Under the pieces are notes generated by a model. It saw nothing but the letters and a program-made list of their open reading frames with translations, was not told where the DNA came from and searched no databases. Positions 51,427 to 60,175 of a stretch of DNA of 64,000 nt are shown here, piece after piece (the first letter of the stretch is position 1; the number at the start of each line of letters is the position of its first letter). Source of the stretch: Hymenobacter sp. HSC-4F20 (GTDB lineage: Bacteria; Bacteroidota; Bacteroidia; Cytophagales; Hymenobacteraceae). A program made the translations under genes and the position numbers. The DNA lies in assembly GCF_019599275.1 (NCBI RefSeq), contig NZ_JAHZTD010000001.1, positions 248,001 through 312,000 on the forward strand. Reading direction: 5' to 3'.

Positions 51427-52767
51427 CTAAAGGTTGCGTAAATCTTTGACCCGGCTCAGTTTACCCCCTTCGCTGCGCGGCAACTGCCCGAAGCCCAGCA
51501 GGGTCACTTTCATGCTCAGCCCAATCGTATCCTTGATTTTCTTGGCAAACATGCCCCTCAGGTGCTGGAGACACTCGTGCTGCTGCACTACCTCATCCGA
51601 CAGCGCATCCAAGCCTAGCTGGCGCATCAGTGCTTCCTCGATTTCCACGTGTACTTCTACCTCATCCAGGCTACCCCGGCGCGAGGCAACTACCTGGTAA
51701 TAAGGACTCACGTGGTCGAGGGAGCTGATAATGTCTTCTACCTGAGTCGGGAAGAAGTTGACGCCGCGGATGATGAGCATATCATCGGCGCGGCCCCGGA
51801 TAGGACCCATCTTTACGTGGGTGCGCTTCTCGGAGTGCTCGTAGGTGAGGTGGGTAATGTCGCCGGTCCAGTAGCGCAGAATGGGCATGGCTCTTTTGGT
51901 GAGGGTAGTAAGCACCAGCACACCGGCTTCGCCCTCGGCTACCGGCTCGCCGGTGTCCTTGTCCACTACTTCGGGGTAGAAGTGGTCTTCCCAGATGTAG
52001 CTGCCGGTGCCCCGCTCGTCCACATCCTCCTGCGAGACGCCCGGCCCCATAATTTCGCTCAGCCCGTAAATGTTGGTGGCCTGCACGCGCAGGCCCTGCT
52101 GCACCTGGCTCCGGATGGCTTCGCTCCAGGGTTCGGCTCCCAGCACGGCGTAGCGCAGGTTGAGGGCCTCAAGCGGAATGTTGCGCCGCTGGATTTCCTC
52201 GGCCAGCACCTGGGCGTAGGAAGGGGTAGCGCAGATGATTTCCGGCCGAAAATCCTGCAGCAGCTGCAGTTGCCGGTCGGTGCTACCCCCCGAAACCGGA
52301 ATAACCGTGAGGCCCAGCTTTTCGGCGCCGTAGTGAATGCCCAAGCCGCCCGTAAACAGGCCGTAGCCGTAGGCATTCTGCACTTTCATACCTGGTCGGC
52401 AGCCGGCCGCGGCCAGGGAGCGGGCCACCAGCTCCGCGAAGGTCTGCAAGTCCTCGGCCGTGTAGCCCACTACCGTGGCTTTGCCCGTTGTGCCGCTGGA
52501 GCAGTGCAGGCGCGCTACCTCCGTTTGGGGCACGGCAAACAAGCCGAACGGGTACGTATCGCGAAAGTCGGCTTTCTTGGTGAAGCCCAGCTTGGGCAGT
52601 TCTTCCAGCCCCCGAAACGTAGCCGGATTGATGCCCAGCCGATCGAGCTTCTGCTGGTAGAAAGGCACGCGCTGATACACGTACTGCACCTGCTCTTTCA
52701 GGCGCTTATTCTGCAAGGCCCGCAGCTGGGGGCGCGGCAGGCATTCCATTTCAGGGTTGAACAGCAT
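51427..52767 (-). CDS. paaK: Phenylacetate-CoA ligase
   Basis: 446 residues. Adenylating-enzyme motif SSGTTGKATVVGYT (about 97-110), TNIYGLSEIMGPGVSQE, YWTGDITHLTYEHSEKRTHVKMGPIRGRADDMLIIRGVNFFPTQVED and C-terminal lysine region. It activates phenylacetate to phenylacetyl-CoA with ATP, the first step of the pathway. Length is normal for the family. It is the first gene of the cluster and has its own operator-containing promoter. Confidence 0.95.
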   Translation of the reverse strand: MLFNPEMECLPRPQLRALQNKRLKEQVQYVYQRVPFYQQKLDRLGINPATFRGLEELPKLGFTKKADFRDTYPFGLFAVPQTEVARLHCSSGTTGKATVVGYTAEDLQTFAELVARSLAAAGCRPGMKVQNAYGYGLFTGGLGIHYGAEKLGLTVIPVSGGSTDRQLQLLQDFRPEIICATPSYAQVLAEEIQRRNIPLEALNLRYAVLGAEPWSEAIRSQVQQGLRVQATNIYGLSEIMGPGVSQEDVDERGTGSYIWEDHFYPEVVDKDTGEPVAEGEAGVLVLTTLTKRAMPILRYWTGDITHLTYEHSEKRTHVKMGPIRGRADDMLIIRGVNFFPTQVEDIISSLDHVSPYYQVVASRRGSLDEVEVHVEIEEALMRQLGLDALSDEVVQQHECLQHLRGMFAKKIKDTIGLSMKVTLLGFGQLPRSEGGKLSRVKDLRNL

Positions 52768-52816
52768 GAGTGGGAACGGAAGGGTAGGAGCGGAGGTGGC
52801 AAGGTACCATTTAAAT

Positions 52817-52846
52817 CAACGCTAAACGAACGTTTGTTAGTGCAAA
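52817..52846 (-). promoter_or_regulatory. paaK promoter with operator AACGAACGTTTGTTAGT
   Basis: On the minus strand TTTG (52843-52846), 18-bp spacer and TAGCGTTG (52817-52824, one mismatch to TAnnTTTG). The 17-bp site at 52825-52841 fills almost exactly the spacer. It matches the paaA site at 14 of 17 positions. The remaining 52850-53145 holds no gene I can support. Confidence 0.75.
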
Positions 52847-53145
52847 CGGCCCCGATCCTTTTTTCGGGTAAGCCCCGGCCCCACTACTGTATACGCTGCC
52901 CAACCGACCAAAGGCATCAGACAGCCCCCCGCAGGCCGGAAGCAAAGAAAGCCTGGGTCCTGAACCAGGAGGCGGGGCAGAAGATACTGCACTGGTTTTC
53001 AATCGTTCAGGTCTGCTAAAGGGGTAGCAAGCGCAAGGGTTAGTAGCTGAGGCTCACCGGCTTTGCCGCACATTCATGTAACTAAACAAGCGGTTTGCCA
53101 GTCTAGAAGGAGAGTGTTCCACTGACTTCTTTTTCTGTACACGAT

Positions 53146-53964
53146 ATGGCGGATTCTTCTTCCTTCCAGCGTCTTCAACACCAGATTGCCCTTGTCACGG
53201 GTGGTAGCTCCGGCATCGGGGCCGGCGTAGCCAAAGCTATGGCCGCCGAAGGAGCCACCGTAATCGTCAACTATGCCCACAGCGCCGAGGAAGCGCAGGA
53301 AGTGGTGGCCGCTATTACGGAAAAAGGCGGGAAAGCCGTGGCTATTAAGGCCGATGTCAGCAAGGAAGACGAGGTGCTGGCCATGTTCGACCAGATTCGG
53401 GAGCAATTCCAGACCCTGCACATCCTGGTCAACAACTCCGGGATTCAGCAGGACTCTACCTTCCTGGAAATGACCCTGGAAAAGTGGCAGAAGGTGATTG
53501 ACGTGAACCTGACTGGCCAGTTCCTGTGCGCGCGCGAAGCCGCCCGCGAGTTTGTGCGCCGCGGCCCCCAGCCCGACGTCTCCAAGGCCACGGGCAAAAT
53601 TATCTGCATGAGCTCGGTACACGAGGTAATTCCGTGGGCCGGCCACGTCAACTACGCTACCAGCAAGGGCGGCATCATGCAGCTGATGAAAAGCATGGCT
53701 CAGGAGCTGGCCCCGCACAAAATTCGGGTAAATAGCATCGGGCCCGGCGCCATCAAAACGCCTATCAACCACGAAGCCTGGGAAACCCCCGAAGCCGCCG
53801 AAAAGCTGCTGACGCTGATTCCGTACGGCCGCATCGGCGAGCCGCAGGATATTGGAGACGTGGCGGTGTGGCTGGCCTCGGATGAAGCCGACTACGTGAC
53901 GGGCACCACCATCTTCGCCGACGGCGGCATGACGCTCTACCCCGGCTTCGCCGATAATGGCTAA
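53146..53964 (+). CDS. SDR oxidoreductase, glucose 1-dehydrogenase-like
   Basis: 272 residues. TGGSSGIGAGVA cofactor motif, NNSGIQQDSTF, catalytic SSVHEVIPWAGHVNYATSKGG (Ser, Tyr, Lys) and NSIGPGAIKTPIN, closing with GTTIFADGGMTLYPGF. The overall pattern is that of glucose 1-dehydrogenases and related sugar dehydrogenases. The next gene encodes a probable glucosidase, which fits a role on released glucose. That link is inference. Confidence 0.9.
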   Translation: MADSSSFQRLQHQIALVTGGSSGIGAGVAKAMAAEGATVIVNYAHSAEEAQEVVAAITEKGGKAVAIKADVSKEDEVLAMFDQIREQFQTLHILVNNSGIQQDSTFLEMTLEKWQKVIDVNLTGQFLCAREAAREFVRRGPQPDVSKATGKIICMSSVHEVIPWAGHVNYATSKGGIMQLMKSMAQELAPHKIRVNSIGPGAIKTPINHEAWETPEAAEKLLTLIPYGRIGEPQDIGDVAVWLASDEADYVTGTTIFADGGMTLYPGFADNG

Positions 53965-54045
53965 CCTCTCCTCCTGCGGAGGCACCGAAGGAAAAGTCAT
54001 TTCGGCGTTTCATCGGTTGTTCAGAGTTGAGTAGCTACCTCTACG

Positions 54046-54080
54046 GGCCCGCGGCGCGCTGTACTACCCCGCCGCGGGCC
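54046..54080. other. GC-rich hairpin in the leader of the GH63-like gene
   Basis: Arms GGCCCGCGGCG (54046-54056) and CGCCGCGGGCC (54070-54080), 11 bp with a 13-nt loop, ending 10 bp before the ATG at 54091. No T-run. It could end the SDR message or hold back translation of the glucosidase. Confidence 0.55.
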
Positions 54081-54090
54081 GTTAACCCGT

Positions 54091-56736
54091 ATGACCCAGG
54101 AACAACAACGGCAGCAGCAGGCCCAGGAAGGAAAGGAGGCGTGGCACCGCTTCGGGCCCTACGTATCGGAGCGGCAGTGGGGCACGGTGCGCGAGGATTA
54201 CTCCGCCGATAGCCAACCCTGGACCTATACTACCCACGACATGGCCCGCAGCCTGGCCTACCGCTGGGGCGAAGACGCCATTGGCGGCATCTGCGACAGT
54301 CAGCAGCTGCTCTGCCTGGCCCCGGCTTTCTGGAATGGGCAAGATGCTATTATCAAGGAGCGGCTGTTTGGGCTCAGCGGACCGGAGGGAAACCACGGCG
54401 AGGATGTGAAGGAGCTGTACTACTACCTCGACAGCACGCCTACCCACTCCTACATGCGCATGCTCTACAAGTATCCGCAGCACGCCTACCCCTACGAGTG
54501 GCTGGTGCAGGAAAATGCCCGCCGCAACCGCCATAAGCCGGAGTTCGAGCTGCTGGATACCGCTGTGTTTCGGGAAAACCGGTACTTCGACATCTTCCTG
54601 GAGTACGCCAAAGCCGGCCCCGAGGACATTCTGCTCTGTATCACCGTGCACAACCGTGGCCCCGAGGCGGCTCCTTTGCACGTGCTACCCCATGTGTGGT
54701 TCCGAAACACCTGGGCCTGGGGCTACGATGACTACAAGCCCCAGCTCAGCGCCACGGAAACTGGCCACATCCGGGTGGAGCACCGCAAGCTGCCCGACCT
54801 GCAGCTCTACTGCGACCAGCCCGCCGGCCAGCGCCCCGACCTGCTGTTCTGCGACAATGAAACCAACAAGCAGCGCGTGTACGGCTGCGCGAATACGAGC
54901 CCGTACTGCAAGGACGGCATCAACGACTACCTTCTCCGCGGCCAGCAGGCGGCCCTTAACCCAGCCGGGGAGGGCACCCGGGCCGCCGCGCACTACCTGC
55001 TGATGGTGCCAGCCGGGGAAAGCCGGCAGGTGCGGCTGCGGCTGGCCGCCCCGGGCCTGCCGGATGCCTTTGCCGATTTTGCCGCCCTGCTCCAGCAGCG
55101 CAAAGCCGAAGCCGATGAGTTCTACGAGCATCTGCAAACCGGCCTCAGTAGCCCCGATGCCCGCAACGTGCAGCGCCAGGCCCTGGCCGGCATGCTCTGG
55201 AGCAAGCAGTTCTATTATTACGACGTGGCCGAATGGCTAAAAGGCGACCCGGCCTCGCCGCCGCCACCTGCTACCCGCCTGCACAGCCGCAACCACACCT
55301 GGTCCCACCTCAACAACGCCGACATCATCTCGATGCCCGACAAGTGGGAGTACCCTTGGTACGCGGCCTGGGACCTGGCTTTTCACTGCATTCCGCTGGC
55401 CCTGGTCGATGTGGATTTTGCCAAAAATCAGCTGCAGCTTCTCTGCCAGGACTGGTACATGCACCCCAACGGGCAATTGCCGGCCTACGAGTGGAAGCTG
55501 GAAGACGTGAACCCGCCCGTACACGCCTGGGCCACCTGGCGCGTGTACAAAATGGACCGCAAGCAGCGCGGCGGCCACGGCGACACCCCCTTTCTGGAAA
55601 GCGTATTCCACCGCCTGCTGCTCAACTTTACCTGGTGGGTCAACCGCAAGGACCGCAACAACCGCAACGTGTTCGAGGGTGGCTTCCTGGGCCTCGATAA
55701 CATTGGCGTGTTTGATAGAAGCGCGCCCCTGCCCGAGGGCGACTTTATTGAGCAGGCCGACGGCACGGCCTGGATGGCCATGTTTGCCCTGAACATGATG
55801 CGCATGGCCCTGGAGCTGGCCAAAACCAACCCTGTCTACCAGGACATGGCCAGCAAGTTCTTCGAGCACTTCCTCTACATCGCCGAGGCCATGACCAACA
55901 TGGCCGACGAGAAAATTGATATGTGGGACGAGGAAGATGGCTTCTACTACGACGTGCTGAACACGCCCGAGCACGGCCGCCTACCCCTGCGCGTGCGCTC
56001 CATTGTGGGCCTGATTCCGCTGTTTGCCGTGGAAGTGCTCGACGAGGATACGCTTCAGCAAATGCCCCGCTTTGTGTACCGTCTCAACTGGTTTCTCGAC
56101 CACCGGCCCCAGCTCGCGGCCATGGTGTCGCGGTGGCAGGAGCCGGGCAAGGGCCAGAGCCATCTGCTTTCCCTGCTGCGCGGCCACCGCATGAAGCTGC
56201 TGCTGCGCCGCGCCCTCGATGAGGCGGAGTTTCTGTCAGATTACGGCGTGCGGGCCCTCTCGCGCTACCACCTGCGCCACCCGTTTGTGTTTGCGCTCGA
56301 CGACGACGAAAAGGCCATCGTGGATTACCAGCCCGGCGAGTCGACTACCTCTCTGTTCGGGGGCAACAGCAACTGGCGCGGCCCCGTCTGGATGCCCATG
56401 AACTTTCTGCTGGTCGAATCCCTGCAACGCTTCTACCACTACTACGGCCCCGATTTCAAGGTAGAATACCCCACCGGCTCGGGCCAGTACAGCACCCTGC
56501 TCGAAATTTCTCAGGCCCTCACAGATCGACTTACCCGGCTGTTTCTGCGCGATGCCAACGGCCAGCGCCCCTGCTTCGGACCCGACAAGCAGCTCCAGAC
56601 CGACCCGCACTTCCGTGACTACCTGCTCTTCCACGAGTATTTCCACGGCGACACCGGCCAGGGCCTCGGGGCCAGTCACCAAACCGGCTGGACCGGCCTC
56701 ATTGCCAAGCTGCTGCAGCCCCGCGAGGAAAAGTAA
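54091..56736 (+). CDS. GH63-like (mannosylglycerate hydrolase MGH1-type) glucosidase
   Basis: 881 residues, no signal peptide, so cytoplasmic. After an N-terminal beta-sandwich (about 60-330, with HDMARSLAYRWGEDAIGGI and ILLCITVHNRGPEAAPLHVLPHVWFRNTWAWG) follows the (alpha/alpha)6 domain with SMPDKWEYPWYAAWDLAFH, NPPVHAWATWRVYK, WWVNRKDRNNRNVFEGGFLGLDNIGVFDRS and NSNWRGPVWMPMN. Family members cleave alpha-glucosidic or mannosylglycerate bonds. Substrate here is not determinable; proximity to the SDR suggests a glucose-releasing function. Confidence 0.87.
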   Translation: MTQEQQRQQQAQEGKEAWHRFGPYVSERQWGTVREDYSADSQPWTYTTHDMARSLAYRWGEDAIGGICDSQQLLCLAPAFWNGQDAIIKERLFGLSGPEGNHGEDVKELYYYLDSTPTHSYMRMLYKYPQHAYPYEWLVQENARRNRHKPEFELLDTAVFRENRYFDIFLEYAKAGPEDILLCITVHNRGPEAAPLHVLPHVWFRNTWAWGYDDYKPQLSATETGHIRVEHRKLPDLQLYCDQPAGQRPDLLFCDNETNKQRVYGCANTSPYCKDGINDYLLRGQQAALNPAGEGTRAAAHYLLMVPAGESRQVRLRLAAPGLPDAFADFAALLQQRKAEADEFYEHLQTGLSSPDARNVQRQALAGMLWSKQFYYYDVAEWLKGDPASPPPPATRLHSRNHTWSHLNNADIISMPDKWEYPWYAAWDLAFHCIPLALVDVDFAKNQLQLLCQDWYMHPNGQLPAYEWKLEDVNPPVHAWATWRVYKMDRKQRGGHGDTPFLESVFHRLLLNFTWWVNRKDRNNRNVFEGGFLGLDNIGVFDRSAPLPEGDFIEQADGTAWMAMFALNMMRMALELAKTNPVYQDMASKFFEHFLYIAEAMTNMADEKIDMWDEEDGFYYDVLNTPEHGRLPLRVRSIVGLIPLFAVEVLDEDTLQQMPRFVYRLNWFLDHRPQLAAMVSRWQEPGKGQSHLLSLLRGHRMKLLLRRALDEAEFLSDYGVRALSRYHLRHPFVFALDDDEKAIVDYQPGESTTSLFGGNSNWRGPVWMPMNFLLVESLQRFYHYYGPDFKVEYPTGSGQYSTLLEISQALTDRLTRLFLRDANGQRPCFGPDKQLQTDPHFRDYLLFHEYFHGDTGQGLGASHQTGWTGLIAKLLQPREEK

Positions 56737-56771
56737 GCGGCCAGCTTCTCATCATCCTATCTGCTACCCCT

Positions 56772-57386
56772 ATGGATTGGCTCGACCTCACTACCCCCAT
56801 TTCCGACGGCATGGCCTACTGGCCCGATAATGCGCCGGTGCACATTAAAAAGACGCTGAGCATTGCCGCCGGCGACCCGGCCAACGTCACGGAGATGAGC
56901 TTGAGCGTCCACACTGCCACCCACGTAGATGCGCCCCTGCATTTCCTGGCCGATGGCCCCGACGTAACCCAGCTCGACTTAGCTACGCTGATGGGGCCGG
57001 CCCTGCTGGTGGAAATCGAGGACCCCAAGTTTATTACCCGGCCGGAAATCGAACACCTGCCCCTGGCAAAAGGCAGCCGGGTGCTGTTCAAAACCCGCAA
57101 CTCGCGCCGTGAGTGGGCTACTGCGCCCTTCGACCCCGAGTTTGTGCGGGTGCGGGCCGATGCGGCTGAGTTGCTGCGCGAGCGGGGGGTAGTGTGCGTG
57201 GGTGTCGATTACCTGTCGGTGGGCCCTGCCGATACCCACAATATTCTGCTGCAAGCCGGCATCAGCATTATCGAAGGGCTGGCCCTGCAGCACGCCCCGG
57301 CGGGCGAGTACGACCTGATTTGCCTGCCCCTGAAGATTCAGGGAGCCGATGGTGCCCCCGCCCGCGTCATTGCCCGCAAAAGGTGA
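56772..57386 (+). CDS. Cyclase family protein (kynurenine formamidase-like)
   Basis: 204 residues. The metal-binding signature HTATHVDAPLHF (about 47-58) is the cyclase/formamidase family HxGTHxDxPxHF pattern, with DLTTPISDGMAYWP at the start and GVDYLSVGP and LICLPLKIQGADGAPARV later. Members hydrolyse formylkynurenine or related amides; no other tryptophan-degradation gene is nearby. It is 35 bp after the glucosidase gene. Confidence 0.88.
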   Translation: MDWLDLTTPISDGMAYWPDNAPVHIKKTLSIAAGDPANVTEMSLSVHTATHVDAPLHFLADGPDVTQLDLATLMGPALLVEIEDPKFITRPEIEHLPLAKGSRVLFKTRNSRREWATAPFDPEFVRVRADAAELLRERGVVCVGVDYLSVGPADTHNILLQAGISIIEGLALQHAPAGEYDLICLPLKIQGADGAPARVIARKR

Positions 57387-57709
57387 GGGAGCAAAGCGAG
57401 GTAAACGGATGATGCCCGGCCCAGCACCGCCGAAGGGCACTGAGTAAAGCGCCAAAGCCCCTTCGCCCAAGGTAGGCTCCCGGCTACGCAACCCCGCTGC
57501 TATACTTACGACCATAGCCCCGCAGGCCCTTCCTGGCCACCAACGGCCGGAAGGAGCCTGTCGGCTGCTGGGGGCAGGTTTGGACCCCGGCCCGACGGTG
57601 CGTGAGGCTTGCCGGAAGAGAATCTGGGCAAAAATACCTATACTCCCTCATCCAAAACCTGCTTTGTTCCTTTCCGGAGCCTTTTTGTGGGCTCCGTTGT
57701 TCTTTTTGC

Positions 57710-58420
57710 GTGACGAATTCCTCCACTACCCCCGTGCGCCCCGATCTGCTGCGCATCCCCTACGACGATTACCGCGCCCTGCCGGCCATTGCCAACTCCG
57801 ACCTTTCCCGCCTGCGCGACGCCCTGAACGGCCGCCCGCCGCGCCCCCACGATTCGGTAGGCGGGGCCCTGGGGTTGGGTACGGCTTTTCATACGGCCAT
57901 CCTGGAGCCCGACCTCTACCAGCCCGGTCAGCCCGGCATCAACGATACGCTTATCTGGTGGATGGTGGACGGGGTAAAACTACAGCCCGAAGTAAATGCC
58001 TTGCTGGAAGCCGGCACGCCCGAGCCAAGCTGCATTTTCACGGAGCCGGTTACCGGTACACTCTGTAAGCTGCGGGCCGATTTGGTGGTAGACCAGCCCG
58101 GCCAGCCCTACACCATCGTGGACTTTAAAACCACCATGGCCCGCGACTATAACCACTTTGTGGAGCAGTGCACCCAGTACGACTACGACCGGCAGGCAGC
58201 CTTTTACGCTGATGCCCTGCAGGCCGACCGGTTTCTGCTGATTGGGGTGCAAAAGGTGGAGCCCTTTAAAGTGTTTGTGTACGAGGTGCCCCCGCTCATG
58301 CGCAGTGAAGGCCGCGCCAAGTACCTGCGCCTGCTTAAGCTGCTGCAACCCGAAGCTCCCGTGCCGCTATCCGTGGTGCAAGCGGTGCGGGAAGTGCGCG
58401 ATGCGCTAAATGGCGCCTGA
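57710..58420 (+). CDS. PD-(D/E)XK nuclease-like protein (RecE/ExoVIII-type core)
   Basis: 236 residues from a GTG at 57710. N-terminal IPYDDYRALPAIANSDLSRLRDAL and GTAFHTAILEPDLY resemble the RecE-like nuclease family, and CKLRADLVVDQPGQPYTIVDFKTTMARDYNHFVEQCTQYDYDRQAAFYAD carries the Asp, DFK and QxxxY motifs of the PD-(D/E)XK fold. No RecT-like annealing protein or phage gene is near, so it stands alone. No in-frame ATG precedes the conserved region; GTG at 57734 is an alternative start. The preceding 57387-57709 holds no gene. Confidence 0.7.
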   Translation: MTNSSTTPVRPDLLRIPYDDYRALPAIANSDLSRLRDALNGRPPRPHDSVGGALGLGTAFHTAILEPDLYQPGQPGINDTLIWWMVDGVKLQPEVNALLEAGTPEPSCIFTEPVTGTLCKLRADLVVDQPGQPYTIVDFKTTMARDYNHFVEQCTQYDYDRQAAFYADALQADRFLLIGVQKVEPFKVFVYEVPPLMRSEGRAKYLRLLKLLQPEAPVPLSVVQAVREVRDALNGA

Positions 58421-58488
58421 TAGGTGGGTATTTTACTCTGCTGAAAAAATATTTAGAGAATTAATTAGGATAAATAAATAACGCCTTC

Positions 58489-58496
58489 TATACTTG
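58489..58496 (+). promoter_or_regulatory. Candidate -7 element for the asnA leader
   Basis: TATACTTG has one mismatch to TAnnTTTG and is 31 bp before the leader ATG. No clear -33 element in the A/T-rich sequence upstream. Confidence 0.4.
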
Positions 58497-58527
58497 CACT
58501 ACACCTGACGAAAATTTGACCACTCAC

Positions 58528-58617
58528 ATGCGTCATTTCCGCAATAACCTCCAGAATAATAACTCGAATAATAATCCTATTCGAGACTGGAAGGCTATTG
58601 CTCCTTTGGAGAAATGA
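58528..58617 (+). CDS. Asparagine-rich leader peptide upstream of asnA
   Basis: A 29-codon ORF (ATG at 58528, TGA at 58615-58617) that begins MRHFRNNLQNNNSNNNPI. Codons 6, 7, 10, 11, 12, 14, 15 and 16 are AAT or AAC: eight Asn in eleven codons. The remaining residues are unremarkable (RDWKAIAPLEK). It lies inside an RNA region with alternative hairpins and a terminator, and the downstream gene makes asparagine. This is what a regulatory leader peptide, read by stalled ribosomes, looks like. Not a functional protein in itself. Confidence 0.8.
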   Translation: MRHFRNNLQNNNSNNNPIRDWKAIAPLEK

Positions 58618-58671
58618 AAAATCAGTAATTGATTTTCTGTTAAAGCCTTCCGCAACCGGAAGGCTTTTTTT
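58550..58671 (+). promoter_or_regulatory. Asparagine-responsive transcription attenuator of asnA
   Basis: Arm 1 (58550-58554 and 58563-58570) pairs with arm 2 (58578-58585 and 58587-58591): CTCGAATA with TATTCGAG, TCCAG with CTGGA. The antiterminator strand GGAAGGCT (58589-58596) overlaps arm 2 and is complementary to AGCCTTCC (58644-58651), the 5' arm of the terminator. A ribosome stalled on Asn codons would cover arm 1, free GGAAGGCT and block the terminator. With ample Asn-tRNA, arm 1-2 and the terminator form instead. The 163 bp to asnA contain no other obvious signal. Confidence 0.72.
58642..58671 (+). terminator. Intrinsic terminator of the asnA leader
   Basis: Perfect 11-bp stem AAAGCCTTCCG/CGGAAGGCTTT (58642-58652, 58657-58667), 4-nt loop, seven Ts at 58665-58671. 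Confidence 0.93.
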
Positions 58672-58834
58672 GTGCCTACGGAGCTGGCCTTGCACGTGAA
58701 ACGGCCGGTAACAAACCGTAATTTTTGTGCACAAGTAATTTCTGAATTCCGCAAAAAATCCCGCAGGGGAGAGGGGAATTCGTGTGCCTTTTTGAAAATA
58801 AAAACCTTTCCAAAAACCCTACATATTACTTGCC

Positions 58835-59842
58835 ATGACCGCGCAGGAATTATTAAAAACCGAAGAAGCCATCAGCTTTGTAAAGGAAGTTTTCGCCAAG
58901 GAGCTTAGCGCCCAGCTGCAGCTCAGCAAGGTATCATCCCCAATTGCTGTGCTGGATGGTACCGGCATCAACGACGACCTGAACGGCGTGGAGCGCCCCG
59001 TGGGCTTCCCCATCAAAGCCCTGGCTGAGCAGCGCGCCGTGGTAGTGCACTCCCTAGCCAAGTGGAAGCGGGTGCGCCTGCAAGAGCTGGGCATTGAGGC
59101 CGGCCGCGGGCTGCTAACCGACATGCGCGCCCTGCGCCCCGACGAAGACTACTCGCCCATTCACTCTATTTATGTAGACCAGTGGGATTGGGAAAAGCAC
59201 ATTCGCCCCGAGCAGCGTACGCCCGAGTTTCTGAAGGCCACCGTGGAGCGCATCTATGACGCGCTGAAAACCACCGAAGCCCGCGTGGCGGCGGAGTATC
59301 CCGAAATTGCCCCCGTTCTGCCCGAGAAAATTACTTTCCTCTACGCCGAGGACCTGCTAAAGCACTACCCCACCCTGACGCCCAAGGAGCGCGAACATGA
59401 GGTGACAAAGCAGTACGGCGCCGTGTTCCTGATGGGCATTGGCCACGAGCTAAGCCACGGCGAGCCCCACGACGGCCGCGCCCCCGACTACGACGACTGG
59501 AGCACCGAGACGGCGGACGGTCAGCGCGGCCTCAACGGCGACATTCTGCTGTGGCACCCGGTGCTGCAAACCTCCTTCGAGGTATCGTCGATGGGCATCC
59601 GGGTAGATAAGCAGGCCATGGTGCGCCAGCTGGCCCTGCGCGGCTGCGAAGACCGGCAGGAGCTTTCCTTCCATGCCCGCCTCCTGAAAGATGAGCTGCC
59701 CCAGAGCATCGGCGGGGGCATTGGCCAGAGCCGAGTGTGCATGTTTATGCTGCGCAAAGCCCACATCGGGCAGGTACAGGTAAGCATCTGGCCGGAAGCG
59801 GTGCGCACGGAGCTGGCCGGCGCCGGGGTAGGGCTGCTGTAA
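58835..59842 (+). CDS. asnA: Aspartate-ammonia ligase (asparagine synthetase A)
   Basis: 335 residues, against about 330 for E. coli AsnA. The class II aminoacyl-tRNA synthetase-like fold shows ISFVKEVFAKELSAQLQL, VVHSLAKWKR, MRALRPDEDYSPIHSIYVDQWDWEK, RAPDYDDWST, GLNGDILLWHPVL, SSMGIRVD and GGGIGQSR. It makes asparagine from aspartate, ammonia and ATP in the cytoplasm. It is preceded by the Asn-codon leader and terminator, which probably adjust transcription to asparagine supply. It is monocistronic with a terminator at 59877. Confidence 0.96.
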   Translation: MTAQELLKTEEAISFVKEVFAKELSAQLQLSKVSSPIAVLDGTGINDDLNGVERPVGFPIKALAEQRAVVVHSLAKWKRVRLQELGIEAGRGLLTDMRALRPDEDYSPIHSIYVDQWDWEKHIRPEQRTPEFLKATVERIYDALKTTEARVAAEYPEIAPVLPEKITFLYAEDLLKHYPTLTPKEREHEVTKQYGAVFLMGIGHELSHGEPHDGRAPDYDDWSTETADGQRGLNGDILLWHPVLQTSFEVSSMGIRVDKQAMVRQLALRGCEDRQELSFHARLLKDELPQSIGGGIGQSRVCMFMLRKAHIGQVQVSIWPEAVRTELAGAGVGLL

Positions 59843-59876
59843 GCGGCAACAAGCTGGCTGCCCACAAGGCAGCATC

Positions 59877-59919
59877 AGCGGGGGAGCAGGTTTGGCGGCC
59901 GTAGCTCCCCCGCTTTTTT
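59877..59919 (+). terminator. Terminator after asnA
   Basis: Stem AGCGGGGGAGC/GCTCCCCCGCT (59877-59887, 59904-59914), 16-nt loop and T-run. The rest of 59843-60175 shows no further gene. Confidence 0.85.
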
Positions 59920-60175
59920 GTGGGGTTTACGCTAGTAGCCGGGGTAGGCGGAAAGGGCAATTCAGAAAAAGCAAAAAAGAAACAGCGGATAGTTTAAGCC
60001 GATTGAGGGTGAAATTTGGGGGCTTAGCAGAGTAAAGCAGCGCCTAGCACTGCCAAAACCAAACGCGGCATCTGGCTTGCCATTACCCAGGCCAGTACCG
60101 GCTACTGCTACCCGGGCTACCTGCCTGAGTTTCGAGTACCGGCTTATTCTCCACCACTTTCTTTTTTCCAACCTT

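Noticed and set aside
58672..58908. 78-codon frame overlapping the asnA start
   Set aside because: It overlaps asnA in another frame, begins inside the terminator tail and has no family features.
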